Of a stretch of DNA of 64,000 nucleotides, positions 23,943 through 36,577 are shown piece by piece (positions within the stretch are counted from its first letter, which is position 1; each line of letters starts with the position of its first letter). The notes under the pieces are model-generated. The model searched no databases, was not told the origin of the DNA, and saw only the letters and a list, made by a program, of their open reading frames with translations. The stretch spans positions 48,203,724 to 48,267,723 of the forward strand of contig OX637287.1 in NCBI GenBank assembly GCA_951799445.1. Reading direction: 5' to 3'. Both the position numbers and the translations under genes were made by a program. Source of the stretch: Pseudisothecium myosuroides. Lineage: Eukaryota; Streptophyta; Bryopsida; Hypnales; Lembophyllaceae.

Positions 23943-26900
23943 CTACCGATGAAGCTTGATGTCATGATTGGCAGTTGTACGCGGCGAATTCCCATTCACA
24001 TCTGCAAGTACCTTGAACCGGGCCAAGCTGTGTGCCCGAGCTCTGGTGAGGCCATCGATGCCCTTCTTCATTTGTGGATGCGCGACCTCCTCAACCGCTT
24101 TACAGCTCTCAAATTGTTTCTGTAACACACCTTCAGGCCTGTACAGGTACATTGACAATCCCAGTAAGAACAGAAAACAGATACTAATATTATGAGGTGA
24201 CAATCGCAAACATACGGTTTTCTTCATTGTGATATCACCCACGTTCTCAACACCCTCGTTCAGATCATGCAAGGCAAAGCAAGTTACTATCAGATGGAAT
24301 CACGGGAGAGTAGTTGGCAGTTTACCGAGATGGCAACGAAGCTGCCCGAGGTGTACTAATTTCTTCAGCAACTGCCAACTCGTCATCGCCTGCGACACTA
24401 GAAGAAGCTTCGGATTGTTCCCCATCGTTCCCTCGGACATGCTCCAGCTTGCTGACCAAGGACTTCAATGAAAAAAGCTCTTGCCGCATTTTGCCGACAG
24501 CAGGATTCATTTTGTCGTCTGGTTCAGAAAAATTTGCCTGCAAGAAAATACATTAGCTCACAACGACTTTACAGTCCCCAGAGATATACAAGACTGGGAC
24601 TAGGTTCGGCAACCGAAAATTAGGCAACCGAAACTTCGCTGAAATCTACGATTTTAACGAACACGAAGTTAACTGCTATAAAACCAGGCTAAAAGCAATT
24701 TGAGGAATGTGAATTATTTTGTAAGACTCACCTTTGCAGCAGCCGTCTCTCCTATCCCCCGATTCACATTCTCAGTTTGGCTGTGAACTTTCTCGATTCC
24801 AAGGAGTCGACGCTGGGCCAGATGCAGCTTCGTTTGCAGCTCCATCTGGCTTTCCCTATTTCCTTCAAGCTGGGAAAGGATCTGTGTCATCTTATGTTTC
24901 CTAGAAGAAGCCTCCTCTCGCGCAAGCACAAGATCAGCTTCCAACTGCTGATTCAACTGCAGTAAGGACTCTTCATTCTGTTTCTGGGTACTTAGCTGGG
25001 TGGTCAACGTACTAACAAATTCATTTGCACTCTTGAGCTCATCCTTGAGAGAATCTGTAAACAAGTTCAACACTACGATCTGGTCTTTCAGTTCCTTGAT
25101 CTCTATGTGAGTCTCCGTCAGCGACTCCTTTGCCTGTCGGTGAAGAAATTCACCTTCCTGAGTTTTCTTTTTCCATTGAGAAACCAAATTCCTGAGGTCA
25201 AGGTTTGGTTCCATTTCCGTGGCCTTCTGTTTCCATCTTTGAAGCTCCTCTGATGATGATGCTAGCGAGCATGTCAACTGAATCTGCAATGTTTCAAGGT
25301 GCTCAGCTTTCTCTTTCCACTCGTGGAGCTCATCCTTCAGAGTTCTGATAAAATTGTCAAGCTTTACTGTCTCGGCTCTGATGATCTCTACGGCTTGACG
25401 CAATTCCGCTTCCGCCTGCGAAGCAACGGTGGCTTTGTCTTGCCATTCCAGAAGCTGTGACTGCGTCTCTGTCAACGTGTTTTGCAATTGAAGAAGCTGA
25501 GGTAAGCGGCTAGGACCTGACTCTCTTAACTCCGAAAGCTCGGTTTCTAGTCCAGTAATGGCGGTGCGGAGTTCGTGACTCTCCGAGCTGCTTTCAGAGA
25601 TTGTGCGGTCGAGTTCGTCCCTCAAAGCCTGCGTGTTCATCGCCGCGATCCCTGCTTTCTCCTCTGTCTCTAACAAAGCTCTTTCAAACTGTAGTTGCAC
25701 TGATACGCCCTCCTGAGCTCTAGATTTCCATTCCAGCAACTCTGCTTCCAGTTCGTTAATTGTGTTGTAGAGTATCTCGTTTTGCTGTCTGATGTCTTCC
25801 GATTTCGTTGCAACAGCAACGGCAGCTTTGTCTTTCATATCTTGAAGCTCGGCTTGAGTCTCCAAGAGAGTGGTTCTGAGTTGTGATTGCATGGACTCGC
25901 CCGAGGCCACCTTTTCCTTCCAAAGAAGAACTAAATCTTTCAGAGCACTGATTGAAGCGGAAAACTCCTGCTTCTCCAACAGACCTCCTTCAATTGTCAA
26001 GTCAAGTTCTTCCATCAGAGACCTCGTGGATTGAGTGATAGCAACGGCGGTCTCTTCTAATTTCTGGAGTGCGAGATTCGAGCTTTCCAACCGGGTTTCA
26101 CTGTCCTGAGCCCGCTGTCGCCATGCTTCCAGCTCACTATTAGACCGAATCAACTCCTCTTTCTCAAGTCTGCCTTCTTCGACGAGGCTCTCGAGCTCCT
26201 CTTTCAGAAACTCGGCGGCCAGACTGAAACCGGCGGTCTTCTGTTTCCATCCGTGTAGTTCAGTTTGCGTCTCGGCAAGCACATTTTCCAGCTGCAATTG
26301 CAAAAGCTCAGCTTGCTCAGCTCTTGATTTCCAATCCTGGAGTTGCTGTGATTCGACGGCGAGATCGATGTTAACCACATCTTCATCTTCATCATGGAGA
26401 GGGTAAATGTTCACCTTATCATCCTCTTCAGAAATTGTTGCTAGCCCTCGTAGGGATTGAATGGACGCCGATGTTACGGCTGAAATTTTGTCTTTCCATT
26501 TCCGTAGTTCGTTCTGGGTCCCAGCGAGGGACTCCTTCAAAAGAACTTGCTCATTTTCTAGTTGCAGATGCAAAAGCTTGCTTTCCTGAGTTCGCTGCAT
26601 CCAAAGACACAGCTCCTCCTCCAAAGCTTTGATCAAATCTTCATACTCTTGAGTCTTGACCACATTTTCCAAAGCTTTCTCGGCCTTCAATTTCCAGACA
26701 TGAGCCTGGCTTTGCAAATCATGCACCACGTTCTCCAGATCCGCTCTCACGGACTGACACTCATCAGTAGCTGTCTCAGATTTCGCTTTCCACAGTGCAA
26801 GCTCTATCTGAAGCTCTTGAATAACGTTCTCATAAGTGTCACGAAGAGATGTACACTCCTCTGTGGCATCTGCTGTTCTTTTCTTCCAAATCTGCAGCTC

Positions 26901-29900
26901 GCCTTGAACCTCAGCAAAGTGCTCTTTAGCCTCTACGTCCTTCATTTTTTTCTCCAGTTCGACTATTTCGCGTTGTCTAACTTCGGCGACGAAAGCGGCA
27001 CTTTTCTTCAACGCGTCCACCTCCATTTGTAGCTCCTTGATGGTTGTCTCGTAAGCTTGTCTTAAATCTTCCTCCTCAGCAACTTTCTTCTTCCAAACTT
27101 CAATCTCGGCTTGCAATGAGATCTCCAGCTCATGTCTCCACTCATTTGAAACGCGACCCGACGATTGCAAGGAACAATCCAGATCCTCTTCCTTCAAAGA
27201 CCTGCCTCCTGCTGTGCTACATCCTCCAATAGAGTTACCACTCATCACCTCCAATTCATCTTCAAATTTGCCTAAAGTATCGAGTAATTCCATCTTGGTC
27301 ACCTTTCCCTCGTCCTCTGCTTTCATTGCAACAGTTCTCCATCTCTCCACTTCTGCACGTAGGTGCTCCAGCTCGCCACCACTCTGCTTCAATTTCTCTT
27401 CCAAATCTTTGGAGACGCAGTTGAGCTCCAACGCTTTCTGCATCCACTCGTTCGTCTCACCTCTCACCTCTTCACTCTCTTTCTGCCATCTCTCTGCTTC
27501 GCTCTGCAGCTTCGTAGCGCCTTCATTCGCTTCCGTTGCCACGTCTTTCCATTTCTGCAATTCGCCAGTCAATGACTTTACTTGTTTTGCTAAATCATCG
27601 AGCTGGCGCCTCGCAACGATTCTCTGACCAGCTGACATGGCCGATCGGTCTTTCCACACTTCTACCTCTGCATTCAGTTTATCAATCGCCCTCTCAAGAT
27701 CTTCCTTCTTAATTCCAGTTTCATGTGCCTTTTTCTTCCACACAGCAAGTTCGGCCTTGATCTCAACAGCCTCCTCCTGCAATGCTTTCACCAGACTCTC
27801 CAGTCCAGTGTCATCACGTCTGTGCACTAAGAAGTCATGCTTCGCAGCTCTGGGAGTCTGTTTCCGACTCTCTAACTCGAATTGGAGGTGCTTCAATGAA
27901 GCTCGGAGCTGACGGGTTAGCTTCCGGCCTTCAGCCAAAGATTTTGTTTTCCACCCGTCCAACTGAGAAGCAGCGCTGTCGTCATTGTCCTGAGCTGACG
28001 AGCAGCCTTCATCCTCTTGATAAAAAGGGTTGAGCGCAATGTCACTGAAATCACACGACTCCCCCATCCCTGCTACTACTACAGTATCATTCTCGACAGT
28101 CTGGGCACCCGAATCGTCACCGAGAGCCAATGCTTCGAACTGTTTCCAGTTCTTCAATTCACGTTGCAGGTTCTTGATCAAATCTTCAAATTGATATTTC
28201 ATCTGCGAGCCATCCTCAGTGGCTACTGCTGCCTTTCCCTTCCAAACTTCCACCTCCGCTTGCAGAGAATTCACACAATCCTGAAACTCAAGTTGAGCAC
28301 GCTCGGTTTCGAACGCTGCCAGCTCTTTGAATTCCAGCATCTCTGATTTCGCTTCTTCCACTTCCTTGCGCAGGTTTTGGAAAGAGACTCGAATGTCCAA
28401 CTTCAAATCCCTTTCTAGATCAGATGCTGATGAGCCTGCATCTGATTTACAGGCTAGCACAGCATGTTCGAAGTCTAGGAAAGCTTGTTCCAAAATCTCG
28501 TTGAATGACTCCCACTCCTCAGCTCTTTGACTCCATCTCTTTAATTGCGATTGTGCTTCTACCTCTGAATTCAAAGCTTTCGCTTTCCAGACACTTAGCT
28601 CTCGTTCGAGATCCGAAACAACAGCTTGCAAGCGCTGAATCTCGAACGATTCTCCTTCCTCCCGACTGAGAGTCAACACTGTCTGTTCGTTCATGACTTC
28701 ATTGACTACAGACAGAAACTCGGCTTTCAAAGTATGCCCCTCTTGACGTGTAACTAAGATCATGTCCTTGGTGTTAGCTAGCTCTCCATGCAAGGTTCGA
28801 AATTCGTCATGGACCTGCTTCAACACGAGCTCCAACTGCAGCTTAGCTATATCTCCTTCGTCAGCGAGGGAGGTGATCATGTTCTCCCAGCCTACCACTG
28901 ACTCTTGGACAGCTTGCATAGACTTTTCAAGCTCTGCACTTTGGAGCATTGTTCTCTCTGCTACCGCTTTCCATTCCATCACCTCCACCTGCGACTTTTC
29001 GATTGTGGCATGGTTCCAGGCCACCTTCACTTCCCATGCTTCTAGCTCCTTTTGACTTAAGTTCTTTGTGTGCTCTGTTACCTCTTTCCAGTCGTTTATC
29101 TCGCCCTGCAATCTGCTGACTTCGGATTCAAACTCGGCTTGGCTCTCTGTCAGAGCAGCAGCTTTCCGTTTCCAACGATCAAGCTCAATTTCGAACTCGT
29201 TTCGGGTAGAAACCTGATGCCAGACTTGCTCGGTCTGTGCGTCAAGATTCGCCCTTGCAAATAGCAAATCAGCTTGCAAATGCGATACTTGGCTCTTGCC
29301 CTTTTCAACCAGACTTTCCAACTCAGACAACCTCAGAGAGAGAACACGTTTTTCACTTTCTTTTATTGACAACATTTTCTGCACGTCTCCCAGTTCATCA
29401 TGCGCTCCATTCAAAGCAGCTTGCAATTTGAATACCTTGCTATCCGTCTCTTCTGCCGCATTGCTAGTAACCATTTGCAGCTCTTTCGAGTGAGCGTCTC
29501 CCTGATGAGAAAGCGCACTCTTAAGTTGATTGACAATCCTCAATTGGTCTTCAATTTCCATGGCTTTCTGTTTTAAATCCCGACTGGCTAATGAGAGGGA
29601 GCTTTTCAATCCTCGAACCTCTTCCTCCAGTCCTTGTTTCTGCGTGTCTGATTCCCTCACAAGGTTATCCATAGTAGCAAGCTCAACTTTCAGACTAGTA
29701 AGGATCTTCGTCTTGCTTTGCAACTCCTCAGATACAAAACGTAGCTCTTGCTCGCCCTGTTCAGCTAGCATGACTTGTCTTTCAAGCTCTTTCTCTGCAT
29801 GTGTCACTTCAAACTCGAGTTGCTGAATTCTCGAATCCTTCTTCTCAATCAGAGTCAACAAACCAGAGCAATTCTCTTGGTATTCAGCAAGGTCGACCGC

Positions 29901-32900
29901 CCCTTCCTGTAACTTCCGTTCACAGCTCTCCAGCCGAGTTTCGGTGGTCCTCTCCAAGCATTTTAAACTTGCTTGTAAATTTTTTACATCTACGTCCGCC
30001 AGACTGGCTTCCTGGTTCGCCCTCTCGATATCTTCACATAAACGCTTCATATCCTGTTCACGGGACAAGTTTGTCGTTAGTTCATTTGACAGTCGCTCTT
30101 TGCAGGATTCTAATGCTTCCTCCGTTAATCTCTGGGTCTCCAGGAGGCGCTTGATCTCGGCTTCTGAAGTAGCAAGAGTGGCAGCTTTCTCCTCAAGAGC
30201 ACGTTTAGTGAGCTCCAACACGCGCCCCATCTCGCCCTTGGATAATGTAAGTTGCTGCACAATTGCGACGTTGTCATTATTGGTCTTCACAGCATTCTCG
30301 AGGTCACACTCAAGCACCATCAACTCCCGCTCTTTCACTTTGAGCTCCGCTTCCGAGTGCTCCACAAGGTCTCTCGATGCTGTCTCGTCTTTCTCCTTCT
30401 GTACCAGGCAGCTCTTGGACTTCGCAATCTCGCTGGCCAGTTGTTGCACGGCCCACTCCGACGCAGCCAGCCTTTGTTCCTTGTCGTGCACAATTTCTTC
30501 CGTTGCTCTCAGTTTGCGCTGCAAGCCTCTGACTTGATCTGCAACGTTCACCAGTTGCATATTCTTGTTCTCTGACTCCTCCAGTTTGCCATGGAAGTCG
30601 TGGAGGGTTGCTACACCTTCTTCAGCCGCTTTCATATTTACGTTTAAGGTGACAATGATACCTTTCTTGCTATCAGCTTCTTTCACCAAGTGATGTAGCC
30701 TTTCCGCTAGAACGTCAGCGTTCGACTCTAGCCTGTGTTTCTCGATGTTGAGGTTGTTATTCTCCATATTCAGTAGCTCCAAGACGCCCTCCTTCTTGTT
30801 CAGAACGTCCACGAGAGACATCCTTTCGGCGTTCATCTTCCCAACTTGTTCTGATATCTGCAAATCGATCGCATCAAAGGATGAGTCTTTAGGTTCGAAA
30901 GATCATACCAGTCTCTCTTTTAACAACGTTCTTGATGGAACAGATTTTTCGGTGCTTTTTTGACATACATCATAGGGCAATGCGTACTGAGATGTGTATT
31001 GAAAATGTGTGGAGATATGCAATGAAGAAGGTCAATCATGGAAAGACCTCCCAATGAATTCATTTCAAACAAATTATGAAAGAATGTAAACATATTTTAG
31101 ATACTAACATAAGTCACATATCGCAAGAAGGTGATAATAGGGACCTCCCAATGAATCATGGAGAAGTCTGTCCCAAATCCCCAAGAATTGCATTATGCTA
31201 AACTAGCCTCCGAATTAGTCGATCTCACTGTAAAGCTGTATTAAAATTCTTGAACCAATTAAACTTTCCTGAAAATTTGGGTTTCGAATGAGCAAGCACA
31301 CATTGGTTCACGAGAACAAACTTTGCGCGATAGGAAGTAGGAAGAATCGTTCACCTCCTGAAGCTCCGCGAAAGAGGAAGAGAATAAGCCCTCCACGGCC
31401 TTCAACCGTGCCTCAAACTCAGTTTTCGTCAGCTTTGAATCATCCTTGAGGCTGTTTAACTCAATATTCAGATGCCCCACACCTTGGGCAACTTGCTCAA
31501 CCTCTCCCAATAACGAAACCAATTGCCCACCCAGGACGTCCTGATTCTTTAGTTTCTCTTCTATTGATGACATTCTCAGCTGAGTCTGGCTAGTTGCACC
31601 ACCTCCTTTGCAAAGAACTGTTAACTCATGCAGCGTCTCTTTGATTTCCTTCAGAGACGCATCTTTTGCAGCAGTATCAGCACTCAGAGCTGCATCCAAA
31701 GCTTGATTCCTCTCTTGATGCTCCTGTGCAATCCGCTTCTCTGCAATCAGCTCTTCACGAATTTCCTCGGCCAGTAACAACTGCTTGGATAACTCTTGCT
31801 CCAAGCTGGAGCAACGAGTTTCCGCTGCGCGGAGGACCTGCTTTTCCTTCTCGATCTGGTCCAGCAAATCGTTCACTCGGGCCTTTTTAACTGCGAACTG
31901 TTGGCCCAGACGCTCCAGCTTCAAAACCAGTTCCTGTTTCTCCTGATACTGTTGCTTCTGTTCAGCTAGGAGCTTATCACGGTGCTTTTCAATTTCAAAC
32001 TTTTCGAAATCACAAGTGTTCAGTTGTCGCTGCAGAGTCTGGCACTCAGATCGCATTGCATGCACGACATCCTCGTGCTCCTGAACATAATGGGTACCAG
32101 AAAACAGTAACAGGTTTTGAGAAACACAGAAATAAACACGGAAAGATTGGAAAAAATAGTAATAGAACACAGGAAACACATTATTAACCACTTAGTGGTC
32201 AGATGGTGAAAAATGGTCGTTTCCATTAATATAAATCATTTGAGAAGCAACGAGGACGGAAACAAAAATGAAAATAGAAAGTAAAAATTCTTGATATCCA
32301 ACACCCTTGAACAGTACTTTTATATGTTGATAGTTACTGTAATAGACTACTAGCTTTCAAGTGGACTTTCAATTTATAGCTCAAGCACACTTGAGGGTCA
32401 AGAAGAAGAATGTATTAGAAATAGGTGTAAGAACAGCTTTCCTAACTCGTTCTATTTCTGTCAAAATATGTTTGAAGGGATAAAAGTACGGACAATGCAA
32501 TAAAAAAATGTGTTGTATTACATTCTAATGCCTGTTTAAAAACAAATAAACACAGTAACTTCGTAAAGGCACCTGAATATTCAAGACGGAATGGCTGAGA
32601 CGGCTCGTGGTCTGCAGTTCACTGTGAGCGTCCCGAAGCCTGTCCTCGAGAGCTCTGATTCTTTGTTCAGCTTCGGCATTGCACTTCCGCACATCATTTA
32701 CAACCACCTGGAACAGTGCAGTTTTGGGTTCTAATCATGTTAGAGAATTTGTTGCAGTCGTTAAATTTAGATAGACACTCTGACAGGAGTATTCTATTTT
32801 CTTCGATGACTTACTAAATTTGATAGATTCGTTTAGTCATGATTACATTACAGTAGAACCTCTCTAAACCGATAGGTCCAGGCCCGTCTGACAAGATTAG

Positions 32901-35900
32901 CTTAGGGAAGTTTAATTGTTTATGGAGGGTCATTTTCAGTCATAGCCTTCGTATTGGGACAAGTCCGGGACCGGTCTGACAACATGAGCTTACAGAAGTT
33001 TATCGGCTTTTAGAGGAACGAGTTAGGGAGGTCCTACTGTATTTGATAACAAATCCAGCATTCGGAACTCATTGCCCCAAAACCGATAAAAATATCAAGG
33101 AACTTTCGCTTCCAGCCAAAACAATTTAGCTAAAATTCACTGACCTGGAGCCTCTCCACCTCCATCTCAAGGTCGATGGCGTGCTGCTCCTTGGCTGATA
33201 AGGCCGTCGAGAGCTTCTCAACTGTTTGCATTGCATCGCTATTCCCTTCAAGTCTTTTCTGTTCAGCTTCTGACAAGGAGGTTCTCAACAGCTCCGACAA
33301 GGTGCGTGTCCGGTCCAACTCCATCTCCAGTTCTTTCATTTCAACCTCCTTCTTGGCTATGGTAGCCTCTGCGTCAGTCAGAGTCCTCGTCAAAGAATCT
33401 CTATCCTCGGAATCTAGCGGTACTCCAGTTTCCGTCACCTCGACATTACCTTTTTCGAGGGCCTGCTGCAACCGCTCACAACGGCTCTTGTAACTGTCAA
33501 GGTTCAACCTCCAATTGCATAAGTGATCTACTTCAGTTAAGGTTAATATACCACACACTCAAGCTATGAAATACAAAGAGCTTCCATGACATAGAACGAC
33601 ATAAACGTTTTGTAAAGCCTGCTGCAACTGCTCAAAATGGTTCTAATACCTGTCAAGTTCAGCCTCCAAGTGCATCATCTTCTTCTGGTCGCGATCAATT
33701 TGTAATTCCTTCACATGAAGCTCTTTCAGTTGACTGTCTCTCTCTGCGAGGGTATCTTTTAGAAACACTAGTTCTTTCTTCGAATTTTCCCTCAAGCTTT
33801 CTAAGATGGATTGCGCCCCCAAATACTCTGCAGAAACACTCTCGTAACCAGCTTTCGCATCAGTGAGCTGAAACTCCAGGAGCTTCCTGCAATTCTCTTC
33901 GTGCGCAAGTGACTGCTCCAGAAGCTTCACCTGAGCAATGAACGGGAGCTGCCATCCTTTAGTTACATGTAAGGTCATTCATTTGATGAAATTCATAATT
34001 TGAAATCAGACAAACTACTGAATTCGAAAATTCTCCATTTCAAGTAAATGCAAGGAATAGCTGAAGCAAATCAGTGAAAACCCTGTCAGTGATGGAGAAT
34101 TTAGGAAACTGGCTTGCTGAATCAAATAGTCACCGGACAGTGCACCTTAGACCGGAGGTCGTGAATGACGAAGTCTCGAGACTGCACTTTCTCTGTCAAC
34201 ACTTCAATGTCGTGAAGAATGGCTGCTCTTTCGGAAGCCCACATGCTGAGGCCTTCGTGAAACTGGTCCCTCATCTTGTTGTGCGCTTCTTCTAGCGACT
34301 CGAACTGTTCGTTCCTCCATTTTACCTCCTCTTGCAACTCCTGCTCTACTTTCAGGAAGGTCTTCTCTCGGACCTTGTACTCGTTTAGTACACACTCCGC
34401 TTTGAATCGCAGCGCACTTTCATCACTAAGCATGTTCTCGACGTCTTGCAAGTTCCGCTTCAGTGTCTGGACTTGTGTTTCCAAGTCCTCGGTTTGCGCC
34501 TTTGATTTTGCTAATATAACTGCCTTGGATGAAGTATTGTTGAGCTCCTGCTGCACCTGATGTTAAGACAAGTAATGAGTTAGAACTCCGTGCCAACACC
34601 GTGATTGGGCTAAAGAACACAGTACTTTCTCATGACCGGGTATTGTTACATCAAGATAAAAATTCGACTGCTCATTTTGTGAAAATATAATTTGGTCAGG
34701 GACAAATTTCGCAACACGAGAATCAATGAAAAGCATTTATGTTTCGGACAGAAATAAATAAAACTAGACCATAAAAGAGCTCATATGACCTACTCAAAAC
34801 TTCTGAAAAAACATGACGCCTGTTTGTGTCTTCAGGTAATTTCGAGGTTAATGTAGGTGTATAACGCTTTGACAGTCAATATCAATAAATTGGCGGAAAT
34901 TCACAGGGGTAATTCAATCCCCAACAGGCACTTCAAAAAACCTTCCCTAATTTTAGAGCTTCGTGCAGTTGAAGTTCGCAATTTTGGGGCTGAGAATCAC
35001 GCTGATAGAAAGACATTGGCGTTTCGGTGAGAGCTCAAATGGTAGTACCTTTTCAAGCATTGATGATTTAGAACTAGCGTCTGCTTCAGCTGCTGCGATG
35101 CGAGCGTCAAGTTCGCGGGCTTGCTTCTTAATCCTTCCAAGCTCTCCCTCCAGCTCAAGGATCAATGCTTTCTGCTCTTCACATTTTGCATGAGAGGATT
35201 CAAGCAGAATTACGACCTCCTTCACCTCGTGCCGCTCGTCAGCCTGCTTGCTTTTCTGGACCGCTAAGAGTTTCTCATGAGCATCTCGCAACGACTTCAA
35301 CTGCCTTTCTTTCTCAGCGAGATGCTGACTTGAAAGATGAGCTGCAAGTTCAGACTTCAGCTCCCTTTCCTCCAACTCTACCAGATTCCCTCTGGCATCT
35401 TCCAGTTGATTCTGCAGATGTTGATAAAAACATCCATAAGATGCAACCATTAAAAGAAAGTACTAGAGACTGTAGAATCCAAGTTTCAAATGCACGCTTC
35501 TGAAGAAAGCACTAGCGCTTTCAATAAACCCGTGCTGTTAAATGGCAGAATTTCCTATTAGTAAGGGCTGAGTTCAGTGGAGCAGGAGTAGTTATATGTC
35601 GGGATGACTGAAATTCGAACGCTAAAGCACCCGGCATATAAACACTCTCGAGATTTCAAAACTCAAGGATTCAGTTGGACGATTCGAAATTTATCTGAGC
35701 ATTTTCCGTTTTCAAAGCCTTGGGCACTTGAAAGTTCAAATTTTCAAAGCACTTGAATGTCACTTCTTTGGCTCTCTGGAATTCACCATATTAATGAAAA
35801 AGACCATTCAGTTGAATAGCAAGACGACACTATAATAAATAAATAAATAAATAAGTAAATATTAAACTCTACCTGGAAAGACACTCTCTGTTTCTCCACC

Positions 35901-36577
35901 TTGTCGGACAAACTCTCCAGAGCGCGTCGCTGCTTCTCGGCGACGTCAAGCTTCAGCTTGTATTCTCTTTCCAGGTTTCGGAAGTTTGATTGGGCATCCT
36001 CCAAATCAGCCTGCAGATTGGCTCGCTCCAAATTCCCCCTCTCCTTCTCTTTCTCTGCTTCGCGACACCTGAGGGAATTTTCATTCTGTTAAAACGGCGA
36101 AGAATTGTGCGGCGAAATTTACAACTAGACCTCTATTGAAGGAAGAACCCCTTGCAGACCTCAATTTGGCAAAAACTGCCAGTTTAATAAAACAATGTGT
36201 TACCTGCTTTGCACTTGGTGGATAGAGCCCCGGGAATCGCGAAGCTCTTTCTCAAGCTGGCGGATTCGCTCTTCCCTCTCCATCAAAGCCGAGTTCAGAC
36301 TGTCCAACTTCGAATGCAGTCTCTCGCCCTCCATGTGCCACTGCTGCTCCTTCTTCGCTGACTTACTCAACCGATTCTCCTGCAACAGCTGCTGCACTTG
36401 ATGTTCCAGCGCCTGCTTGGAGCTCTCCAAGTGGGCAAGCAAATGGTCCAGGGAAGCATCCTGACTTTCGGAAGCCATTGTGGCTGGCGTCCTCGCATCT
36501 TGATGATGAAACGCCAGCTGCGTCGCAGTCATTTGTAATGGCCGCAGGTTGGATCCTACCTCTACAAACGCTGCCAT
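23943..36577 (-). CDS. Giant coiled-coil protein with periodic Trp-Lys pairs, function unknown
   Basis: Eleven exons in phase with GT-AG borders: 36577-36204, 36068-35873, 35411-35049, 34556-34146, 33930-33650, 33508-33145, 32707-32573, 32080-31355, 30857-24732, 24537-24326 and 24138-23943. Together they encode about 3,127 residues. Exon 9 alone is 6,126 nt. Nearly the whole protein is charged, heptad-like helix rich in Glu, Lys, Leu and Gln with no catalytic motif. Residues of roughly 1500-2850 carry repeated [E/Q]LxxWK[x]KA segments. Trp-to-Trp spacings that I counted include 14, 18, 21, 28, 32 and 35. The last two exons are less certain: without the final splice the frame stops at 24322. 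The start could be 36577 or an internal Met at 36478. It could be a cytoskeletal, centrosomal/rootletin-like or membrane-tether protein, but I do not recognise the family. Confidence 0.85.
32851..33039. mobile_element. Emigrant/Lemi-like (pogo, Tc1-mariner) MITE in an intron
   Basis: A 189-bp element with terminal inverted repeats beginning CAGTAGAACCTCTCTAAACC and, from the other end, CAGTAGGACCTCCCTAACTC. It is flanked by TA on both sides (32849-32850 and 33040-33041). The TIR start and TA duplication fit the pogo-like Emigrant/Lemi MITEs of plants. It lies between exons 6 and 7 of the coiled-coil gene. Confidence 0.8.
35832..35860. repeat. AAAT microsatellite
   Basis: About six AAAT units with one change, 12 bp after the donor of the second intron of the coiled-coil gene. 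Confidence 0.85.

Noticed and set aside
26562..30537. Several long plus-strand frames opposite exon 9 of the coiled-coil gene
   Set aside because: They mirror the Leu/Lys/Glu codon bias of the real exon and have Ser/Leu-rich nonsense content.
32184..32202. TTAACCACTTAGTGGT as another TTAA element end
   Set aside because: Only one end is visible, with no second TTAA border at a sensible distance.
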